Of a DNA stretch of 10,972 bases, positions 1 through 6,526 are shown one piece after another (within the stretch, counting starts at the first letter, position 1; the number at the start of each line of letters is the position of its first letter). A program made the position numbers and the translations under genes. The notes under the pieces are model-generated. The model was not told the origin of the DNA, made no database searches, and saw nothing but the letters and a program-made list of their open reading frames with translations. Source of the stretch: Planctomycetota bacterium (GTDB taxonomy: Bacteria; Planctomycetota; PUPC01; JACPCR01); the NCBI GenBank assembly GCA_030740295.1, contig JASLXP010000516.1:1-10972 (forward strand). Direction: 5' to 3'.

Positions 1-1827
1 GTTTCTGAACATCTTCCATCCATGCACCTGGTGACCCTTGGGGCGCTGCCAGTAGTAGGCAAAGTCGAGCCGTTCACGGGCAAAGGCGCCGAGCGTTTCG
101 GCTACGCCGATGGCGCCGGAAGGATTCGTTCTGCCGCCCACATCCCACTCGCCGATGCATATGCCCGTGCCGGGGTACTCTTTTTCACACCACTCTCGAA
201 GGCGGCGAACGTAATAGACAGGCTCTTTGATCCAGGAGTTCCCTTTGTGGGTTTTGTCCCAGAGTCGCCGGGCCGCCTGGGCGCGCAGCCGCCACATTTC
301 TTCGCCGCCGTCGTCGTTGGAGACCCGTCCGCCGGTCGACGAATACAGCTCCGGATACCAGTGAAAATCCACGAAGTGCAACAGCCGTTTGCCGTGCTTC
401 TTCTCCAATGCGGCAAACTCCCTCAGGTACCATTGAACAAAAGGCATCCCGCCGCGCGCATGCCGCTGTGAGCCCTTTCGTCCGCCGTGGACCTTCTTCT
501 GGAGATCGATGCCGGCATCCCAGATCGTCGGCCAGCCGAAGACGCAGGGTCCGCCGATCTTCGCATTGGGATCGGCTTTCAGGATCGCCAGCGCATATTT
601 CTCACTCAGATCGCGGACCTCTTTATAAGTAGCGCCGGTCGGGTGAACGTCTCGATGGGTGACCTGCCAGAGGTGCGGCTCGTTGTCGAGCGCGTAGAAC
701 TTCGGTCCGCCCTTCAATGCGCCGCCTGTCTCTGAAACGAGTTTCTTCAATCCGGCGAGCTGGTGTTCGGGCGAATTCGGCACCGAGGTAAGGGTTGCAT
801 CCTTCCTGGCCGGGTCGCCTTTGGTTTTGGTGTCCTTCGCAATCCAGGGAAGGATGGGCACGCTGATGTAGGTGGTCCGGGCGCTGCCTTTCACCGCGCC
901 CCTGTGCCAGTTGCCCCACCAGGACATGGTATCGTTGAGGAAGTATCGGTCCGCGCCGTGATTCCATGCTGGAATTTTCCAGTTGTACCGAGACGAGAAA
1001 TTTCCACCCCATCGATAGACCGTCGCGCGCAATGATTCATCAGCACCGAAGGCGGTGCCATAAATCCAGGGGCTGATTCGATGCAGCACTTTTCTCGAAT
1101 CCACTCTCAACCGGCAACGGTACTCACCTTTTACGGGCAGCGCGAAAGAGGACTTGACCACCTCGCGGCTCACGCCGATATCGTCGAGATAAAGAGTGAA
1201 CACCGGCCCCTGCCAGACGCTGGCGCCGATTTCCCAGACTTTGTCCGCAGAGAACTTCCCTTTGGGTTTGAAACTGTCGAGCGGAATCCGCACCTGGACG
1301 TATCTGTTTTCCGGATAGCTCTTGACATGACCATCCTTCCTGGGCGCCACGGTCGATGTGGATGCGCTTTTCTTTCCCGGCAGCGATGAAGAGAGAGCGA
1401 ACTGCGGCTCGGCCCGATTGCTGCCCTGAACCTTGACCATCATCACCAGCGTCTTGAACTTGCTCACGTCAACGCCGGCCTTCGGACTCCAATTGGCAAG
1501 GTTGATGCCGCAGCCGGCCCAGTCCGATTTCGGATCGAAAACGATTTTGAGGACTTTCCCACGTTCGCCGTCGTTAACTTCCGATACCTTGCACGATGCG
1601 CCTTTTTTCTTTGCATTCGCGTGGGACCAGGTACCGATCCTTTTCGGCGTCACGCCATCGTAAAGCATCAAATCCGGCTTGGCCTGGGCCGCCTGCGGGA
1701 TGTGCTTCTCGCTTCCGTGGAATCGAAGCACTTCCCCCCGGCACGGAATAAGGGAAATGAGCACAACGAGTGAGATCAGTTGAGCCAAGTGTTCAGGCGC
1801 ATGCCCACTCTTCATTGCAGATGTCAT
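1..1827 (-). CDS. Secreted glycoside hydrolase family 44 (endoglucanase/xyloglucanase type), C-terminus cut by window edge
   Basis: One uninterrupted frame of 609 codons runs from an ATG at 1827 to the window edge with no stop, so the C-terminus is missing. Residues 13-31 form a hydrophobic signal peptide (AQLISLVVLISLIP core), implying export. Residues of about 50-220 look like a beta-sandwich carbohydrate-binding-type module, ending in LYLDDIGVS. The catalytic barrel begins near residue 250 with ISPWIYGTAFG and YRWGGNFSSRYNW, the hallmark opening of GH44. DNEP at 381-384 carries the expected acid/base Glu383. FDFHWYP-like VDFHWYPE (486-493) follows, and IGEWDVGG (558-565) carries the expected nucleophile Glu560. 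GH44 enzymes cut beta-1,4-glucans, including cellulose derivatives and xyloglucan, with retention. The exact substrate cannot be read from the sequence. No Shine-Dalgarno precedes the ATG (the preceding bases are pyrimidine-rich); a second ATG at 1815 would also leave a signal peptide. The gene is divergent from the glycyl radical enzyme. The family call is firm. Confidence 0.88.
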   Translation of the reverse strand, partial: MTSAMKSGHAPEHLAQLISLVVLISLIPCRGEVLRFHGSEKHIPQAAQAKPDLMLYDGVTPKRIGTWSHANAKKKGASCKVSEVNDGERGKVLKIVFDPKSDWAGCGINLANWSPKAGVDVSKFKTLVMMVKVQGSNRAEPQFALSSSLPGKKSASTSTVAPRKDGHVKSYPENRYVQVRIPLDSFKPKGKFSADKVWEIGASVWQGPVFTLYLDDIGVSREVVKSSFALPVKGEYRCRLRVDSRKVLHRISPWIYGTAFGADESLRATVYRWGGNFSSRYNWKIPAWNHGADRYFLNDTMSWWGNWHRGAVKGSARTTYISVPILPWIAKDTKTKGDPARKDATLTSVPNSPEHQLAGLKKLVSETGGALKGGPKFYALDNEPHLWQVTHRDVHPTGATYKEVRDLSEKYALAILKADPNAKIGGPCVFGWPTIWDAGIDLQKKVHGGRKGSQRHARGGMPFVQWYLREFAALEKKHGKRLLHFVDFHWYPELYSSTGGRVSNDDGGEEMWRLRAQAARRLWDKTHKGNSWIKEPVYYVRRLREWCEKEYPGTGICIGEWDVGGRTNPSGAIGVAETLGAFARERLDFAYYWQRPKGHQVHGWKMFRN

Positions 1828-1911
1828 GGAGGAGACTCAAGCGGTGTGAGTGTGATGAGATAGTGCTGAGAGGGGTGTCTGTACTTCAGCAGTTTAAGAG
1901 TTCATCCGTAC

Positions 1912-1933
1912 AACGGAGTCCCGAAACTCCGTT
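1912..1933. promoter_or_regulatory. Perfect 8-bp inverted repeat, candidate operator or hairpin
   Basis: AACGGAGT (1912-1919) and ACTCCGTT (1926-1933) are exact reverse complements separated by the six bases cccgaa. The palindrome sits in the only divergent intergenic region of the window and directly abuts the most upstream in-frame ATG at 1934. A 22-bp dyad with this spacing fits the binding site of a dimeric regulator serving one or both flanking genes. As RNA it could form a stable stem with a six-base loop. There is no T-tract, so an intrinsic terminator is unlikely. The role is inference. Confidence 0.45.
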
Positions 1934-2068
1934 ATGATGATGCCGGGGAAGATGGCACTCAATCGAGAACGGTGCTATCGAGTATATGCGATTCTTCTGA
2001 TCTGTTTCATCGCAGAACTTGAATCATCTGATCAGCTCGAGGACTTGAAGACGGACGGTGGAAACCGC

Positions 2069-2087
2069 GGCAGGGCAAAGTCCTGCC
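2069..2087 (+). promoter_or_regulatory. Small hairpin in the probable leader of the glycyl radical enzyme gene
   Basis: GGCAGG (2069-2074) pairs perfectly with CCTGCC (2082-2087) around a seven-base loop. It lies about 45 bases upstream of the favoured start at 2132 and just before a purine-rich stretch (ggagaagg, 2098-2105). It could shape translation or transcript stability. A 6-bp stem can also arise by chance in GC-rich DNA, so this is a weak call. Confidence 0.2.
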
Positions 2088-2131
2088 TCACGAACCTGGA
2101 GAAGGAATTGTTACCAGGAAGTTATCTCGAA

Positions 2132-4303
2132 ATGAAGCACATTGACCGGGATGTTAATGGCAGCACGCTCGACGAGACCATCTTGTCGCTGCGGCACAAA
2201 GATGTTCGCAGCACCACGCTGGAGCGAATTCGTTTGACCCGTGAGGCTGATGACCGCGTGGAGGGCCTGGCCCAGCCGCTGCAGCTTGGTGAAGGGCTCT
2301 CCTTTCTGCTCGACAACATTTCCCTGCCGGTATCACCCGGGGACCTTCTTCTGGGACGCATCAGCGAAGAAGTGCCTGATGCGGATGGCGAAGCGTTTTT
2401 TCAAAACACGACCGGCCAGTGGAATGGGAGAGGTATACCGCCGTGGATGCAGGACGGCGGACACGAGTGCTTTGCCTGGGACAGGCTGCTGGGATTTGGG
2501 CTGCCCGGCCTGGAAGGTCTTGCTCAACGAGAATTGGAGAGACGAGCGCGCACCGGCGAGGCCGAAGACCAACTCGATTTCCTGCGAGGGGCCGTGCTCG
2601 TGTACCAGGCATTTCGCAATTACGCACGACGCTACGCATCTGCGGCCCGGCGTGTCGGGATGGGATCGCTTGCTGCAAATTGCGAAGCGATTGCCGATGG
2701 CCCGCCACAGAGCTTTGCTGAAGCCATGCAGCTCCTATGGCTGGTCGGGCTGGTCTACTGCACGATGGCAGCAGTTAATCCAACTCTCACATTCGGGCGA
2801 CTCGATGAGCTGCTGGTGGGCTTCTATCGCAGAGATGTCGCATGCGGCTGCTTGAGCCGGCAGGATGCCGGGAACCTCATCGAGGATTTTTACTGTAAGA
2901 ACAACATCATCATCGGCCGCGGCGAGCACCAGATGAGCGGCGGATCGGAAAAGGCCACCGGCTGGGCAAGGAATCTGACCTACGACGCGCCGCAATACAT
3001 CGTGCTCGGAGGCCGCAGGCAGGACGATTCCGATCCGGCCAACGAGCTGACTGAGTTGTTCCTCGAACGCATCGTCCCCCGTTTCGAGAATCCGGTAGTC
3101 GTCTTGCGGTACACCTCGGATCTGCCGGAGACGGTGTGGCGCCTCGCGTGTGAGAAGATGCGCGCCAATGCCAGCTTCATGGTCTACAGCGACGAGAACA
3201 TCATCCCGGCAATGGTGCGCTGTGGAATCGAAGAGGGCGAGGCGGTCACCTACACGATGCACGGGTGCAACTGGCCTGACATACCCGGCATCCAGAGGCA
3301 ACAGGCACGCGTTTCCGCGCAACTGCCCAGATACATTATCGAGTCCCTCCAGAGTGACAGCGGCAGCATTACCAACATTGACGACGTCTATGAGCGGGTT
3401 GCCTCGATCTTCAGGAAAGAGTTAGGTCAAGCCTGCAAGCAGTTTCGCAACGAGCGAAGCACTTGGGAACAGCACTCGCCCGGCCCACTCCGGGTGGATG
3501 ACTGCTTCCTCGATGGCCCCATCGAGCGTGCCCGTTCCTGGCGTTTTGGCGGCGTGAAGTACAACACCCTCACCTGCGCTATCTGGTCACCGGCGACCGC
3601 GGCAGATTGCCTCACAGCGTTGGACGAGTTGGTGTTCAAATCGAAGAGAGTACCTCTGGAAACGCTCACGCAGGCGTTGGGCGACGATTTCGCAGACCAA
3701 GAGTCTTTGCGAAAGCTCTGCCTGAATGCGCCCAAGTTCGGCCAGGATGACGATTGCGCGGACAGACATGCTGTACGCCTTCTTCATACGATCCTCGGCG
3801 AGATTGACTGCGCCTCTCGCAAAGGATCGGAAGATGAGGTAGTTGTTTTTCGGTGCCTGGAGACCGACATGTCGCACATCCCATTCGGCAAGAGCGTGGG
3901 GGCCACTCCCGATGGGAGGCACGCCGGCCACCCCACCAGCGAGAACACTTCACCCTATCCAGGGTCTGCACTCAACGGAATCACTGCAATGCTCAATTCA
4001 GTGGCGAAGCTGCCGTTGGACCGAATCAATTCCGGGGCTCTGAATGTCCGAATACAGCCCGGACTGTTCGCAGGCGAGGCAGGGCTTTCGAGACTCACAG
4101 CGCTGCTCCGCACTTATTTCGATATGGGAGGACTCCAGATTCAGCTCTCTTTTGTCGACGTGGAACAGCTCCGCGACGCCCAGGCCCACCCGGAAAACCA
4201 TCGCGATCTGATGGTCCGCATCACGGGATACAGCGCCGCCTTCGTAGACATGGCAAAGCACGCCCAGGACGAGATCATCCGCCGGGAGGAGATGGGCAAC
4301 TGA
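2132..4303 (+). CDS. Glycyl radical enzyme, pyruvate formate-lyase-like, unknown substrate
   Basis: Numbered from the ATG at 2132 (723 aa), which has an AGGAAG Shine-Dalgarno-like stretch at 2116-2121. The frame is open to an ATG at 1934 (789 aa), but that extension does not look like the family. Superfamily features run in order: LPVSPGDLLLGRI (65-77) typical of the N-terminal PFL domain; the thiyl-radical loop HGCNWP with Cys379; PKFGQDDDCAD (534-544), matching the common PKYGNDD-type motif; VGATPDGRHAG (589-599); and the C-terminal radical loop VRITGYSAAF with Gly699, followed by QDEIIRRE. Known members use a glycyl radical to make a thiyl radical for C-C, C-O, C-N or C-S chemistry in the anaerobic cytosol. 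Many dehydratase and lyase members carry Cys-x-Glu; here the second residue after Cys379 is Trp381, so the chemistry cannot be assigned. No radical-SAM activase lies nearby. A DUF6785-type membrane protein follows after 116 bp and may be co-transcribed. The superfamily is certain; the substrate is unknown. Confidence 0.87.
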   Translation: MKHIDRDVNGSTLDETILSLRHKDVRSTTLERIRLTREADDRVEGLAQPLQLGEGLSFLLDNISLPVSPGDLLLGRISEEVPDADGEAFFQNTTGQWNGRGIPPWMQDGGHECFAWDRLLGFGLPGLEGLAQRELERRARTGEAEDQLDFLRGAVLVYQAFRNYARRYASAARRVGMGSLAANCEAIADGPPQSFAEAMQLLWLVGLVYCTMAAVNPTLTFGRLDELLVGFYRRDVACGCLSRQDAGNLIEDFYCKNNIIIGRGEHQMSGGSEKATGWARNLTYDAPQYIVLGGRRQDDSDPANELTELFLERIVPRFENPVVVLRYTSDLPETVWRLACEKMRANASFMVYSDENIIPAMVRCGIEEGEAVTYTMHGCNWPDIPGIQRQQARVSAQLPRYIIESLQSDSGSITNIDDVYERVASIFRKELGQACKQFRNERSTWEQHSPGPLRVDDCFLDGPIERARSWRFGGVKYNTLTCAIWSPATAADCLTALDELVFKSKRVPLETLTQALGDDFADQESLRKLCLNAPKFGQDDDCADRHAVRLLHTILGEIDCASRKGSEDEVVVFRCLETDMSHIPFGKSVGATPDGRHAGHPTSENTSPYPGSALNGITAMLNSVAKLPLDRINSGALNVRIQPGLFAGEAGLSRLTALLRTYFDMGGLQIQLSFVDVEQLRDAQAHPENHRDLMVRITGYSAAFVDMAKHAQDEIIRREEMGN

Positions 4304-4419
4304 AAATCAACCACACCGTCAGAGGCGTCGCGCCCCGGGCAGCCTGAACGCGATCTGCTTGCAACAGGCCCACGCCAAACCAAGATACTGCCTCTTCGCA
4401 CTCCGCAAGAAACACGTTC

Positions 4420-6501
4420 ATGACGATTCGGTCGGTCTTGTTTGGCCTGTTCTTCGCAGCGACGATCTGCGCGGTTACTTACTTTAACGATGCGCTGCTC
4501 CGACAGAGCCTCATCGTCGGCAATCACATGCCGATTGTCGTCTACGGGCCGATCCTGCTGTTTCTGCTGTTTATCAACCCGCTACTGTCGGCCATCAGTG
4601 ACCGTTTCAGTGTGCCAGGCTTCTTGAAGCCCTTTTCGGCGAAAGAACTGTCCATCGTCATCGCCCTCGCCCTGGCCTCGTGCTGTGTTCCTTATTCGAG
4701 TTTTCTGAGGCTGCTGCCGAACCTGGTTATGCTGCCGCACCACTACGCTCGCACTGAGCCTGGATGGACCTGGAAGGAGGACGACGGCACTCGCAAGGAT
4801 ATTCTTACAACGTACCTTCCGGAAGCGATGACTCCGGACATGGAGGCCGAGGGCCCTGACCCGCTCAACAGTTTTGTGCGCGGGATGAGCCAGACCGATG
4901 AACACATTAATCCCCTTGAAATCCCATGGGAGGCGTGGGTCGTTCCGCTGGTGTTCTGGATGTCTTTGTTCCTGGCGCTTTCAATTGCGCTCGCGGGACT
5001 GGCGGTGGCCGTTCATAAAAGATGGTCTGAACAGGAACACCTGTCCTATCCGGTAGTCGAATTCACGCAGGCGCTGCTGCCTGAAGAGGGTGGCCGGCTC
5101 AGCTCGATCTTTCGGAATCGACTCTTTTGGATTGGGACGGTCTGCGTGATCGTCTTTCACGTGAACAACTATCTCTACGAATGGTATCCGCATTATTTCC
5201 TGCGCATCCCGCGAGTGTTTGATTTCGGGGCACTGCGGAGGACATTCCCAACTCTCGTCAGTGGAGGCGGGTGGGGACTCTTCTATGTAAAGGTCTATTT
5301 TTCATTCATTGGCATCGCCTACTTGATTGCCGCAGATGTTTCTCTTGCGGTTGGGCTGGGCCCCTTTGTCTTCCGATACCTGGGAGGCGTTCTGAGGGAC
5401 TATGGTATACCGGTCGGCTCGGGTACGAGGTTCGCCCCGCGCATCGATAGAGGTGTAGTTTATGGCGGTTATATCGGCATGTTTCTGGCGATGCTCTATA
5501 CAGGCCGGCACTATTATCTGAACCTTGTTCGCAGAATCTCGTGGCTGCCCAGCAAAGAAGATATTCCGCAGGCGGCGGTGTGGGGTGGCCGCATCTTTGT
5601 GGTCTTCATCTCATTCTTTGTCGCCATCCTGGCGCTGATCGGTCTGGACTGGCAACTGGCCGCGCTCTACGCGTTGCTGATGGTGGTCATCTTCGTCGTC
5701 ATGGGCCGCATCATTGCCGAGACGGGTCTCTTCTTTATCGCGCCTTATCTGTACCCCTGCGTTCTGATTTACAGCGTCTTCGGACAGAAGGCGATTGGCC
5801 CACAGTCCCTGATGATCCTATTTGTCGTGACCTGCGGAATCCTCATCGACCCTCGTGAGACACTCATGCCGTACCTCGTAAACGGCGTAAAGCTCGCGGA
5901 TGACTGCAAGGCCCGGATCGGCCGGGCGATGGTGTTTTCCGTCGTCGCGATTGGACTCGGCCTGTTGGTAGCAACCCCGCTCACTCTTTACATCCATTAC
6001 GACAAAGGGGTGAACTGGAACGATGGATGGGCATCGCGCATGGTGCCGAAATTCGCTCCCACCGAGGTCGCACGTATCCGTCGTGAACTGACGGCACAGG
6101 GGAAGCTCGAAGAGTCGGAACAGACGTCAGGGTTCAGCCGGTTTCTGTCGCCTTCACCGCACAGGGCCGGGACGATCGCCTTCCTCTTCGGGCTCGGTGG
6201 CGTGTTGCTCTGCATGGCGGGACGACTGCGCTTCGCCAAATGGCCGGTCCATCCGGTGATCTTTCTCGTCTGGGGAGGCTGGGCCGGATACCAGACCGCA
6301 TGGCCCTTCCTCATTGGAGGGGGACTGAAATTGGCCACAGTGAAGTACGGCGGCGCAAAGGCATATCACAGAATGAAGCCCCTGATGTTCGGGTTAATCG
6401 CCGGGGATATGCTTGCAGGTATCGGAATCACAGTCTTCGGGATCTGTTACTATTTCGTTACCGGCGAAGTGCCGAAGCATTACCTGGTGCTCCTCGGTTA
6501 A
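4420..6501 (+). CDS. Polytopic membrane protein, DUF6785/DUF6784 type (OPT-like putative transporter)
   Basis: This 693-residue protein has many hydrophobic segments, roughly at residues 6-24, 37-58, 75-98, 171-199, 236-254, 284-318, 345-361, 388-408, 411-428, 431-476, 503-526, 583-600, 608-636 and 654-681. That makes at least twelve membrane spans. A polar loop at about 100-168 follows the third span. WSEQEHLSYPVVEF (202-215) and the C-terminal KYGGAKAYHRMKP (642-654) plus GLIAGDML resemble the conserved motifs of the DUF6785/DUF6784 proteins of Planctomycetota and relatives, which are distantly like oligopeptide transporters. I recognised this from motif memory, not from a search. The cargo is unknown. 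The gene lies 116 bp after the glycyl radical enzyme on the same strand, with no clear terminator between, so it may import that enzyme's substrate (inference). No strong Shine-Dalgarno precedes the ATG. It converges on the DUF4838 gene, with 25 bp between the stops. Confidence 0.75.
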   Translation: MTIRSVLFGLFFAATICAVTYFNDALLRQSLIVGNHMPIVVYGPILLFLLFINPLLSAISDRFSVPGFLKPFSAKELSIVIALALASCCVPYSSFLRLLPNLVMLPHHYARTEPGWTWKEDDGTRKDILTTYLPEAMTPDMEAEGPDPLNSFVRGMSQTDEHINPLEIPWEAWVVPLVFWMSLFLALSIALAGLAVAVHKRWSEQEHLSYPVVEFTQALLPEEGGRLSSIFRNRLFWIGTVCVIVFHVNNYLYEWYPHYFLRIPRVFDFGALRRTFPTLVSGGGWGLFYVKVYFSFIGIAYLIAADVSLAVGLGPFVFRYLGGVLRDYGIPVGSGTRFAPRIDRGVVYGGYIGMFLAMLYTGRHYYLNLVRRISWLPSKEDIPQAAVWGGRIFVVFISFFVAILALIGLDWQLAALYALLMVVIFVVMGRIIAETGLFFIAPYLYPCVLIYSVFGQKAIGPQSLMILFVVTCGILIDPRETLMPYLVNGVKLADDCKARIGRAMVFSVVAIGLGLLVATPLTLYIHYDKGVNWNDGWASRMVPKFAPTEVARIRRELTAQGKLEESEQTSGFSRFLSPSPHRAGTIAFLFGLGGVLLCMAGRLRFAKWPVHPVIFLVWGGWAGYQTAWPFLIGGGLKLATVKYGGAKAYHRMKPLMFGLIAGDMLAGIGITVFGICYYFVTGEVPKHYLVLLG

Positions 6502-6526
6502 TACGCGGCCGGAATGGGCGACACAG

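Larger units (their letters stand above)
1828..2131. other. Divergent intergenic region and leader, no convincing gene
   Basis: This stretch separates the GH44 gene (minus) from the glycyl radical enzyme (plus). The enzyme's frame stays open upstream to ATG codons at 1934, 1937 and 1940. The encoded 66-residue extension does not resemble a glycyl radical enzyme N-terminus: it holds a hydrophobic run (YAILLICFIAEL), which is odd for a cytosolic enzyme, and the ATG at 1934 has no Shine-Dalgarno. I therefore treat 1934-2131 as probable untranslated leader. The region contains an 8-bp inverted repeat (1912-1933) and a 6-bp stem hairpin (2069-2087). A TATGAT hexamer at 1933-1938 resembles a -10 box, but no good -35 box lies 16-18 bp upstream. 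Confidence 0.5.

Noticed and set aside
22..1663. Several open frames of 74-149 codons on the plus strand, plus short minus-strand frames at 102-416, 185-433 and 623-1012
   Set aside because: They lie in other frames of the continuous GH44 gene, which is supported end to end by family motifs; their translations are arginine/proline-rich or low in pattern and match no family.
1738..1755. Lipobox-like LIPC in the GH44 signal peptide (residues 26-29)
   Set aside because: Proline before the cysteine is not compatible with the usual lipobox, so a standard signal peptide is more likely than a lipoprotein.
4304..4419. Possible terminator hairpin (GCCTG ... CAGGC) between the glycyl radical enzyme and membrane protein genes
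   Set aside because: The stem is only 5 bp with a loop of about 18 bases and no T-tract, so it does not support transcription termination.
6502..6526. Bidirectional terminator in the 25-bp convergent gap
   Set aside because: No stable stem followed by T-tracts on either strand; the GC-rich GGGCCC nearby lies inside the DUF4838 coding end.
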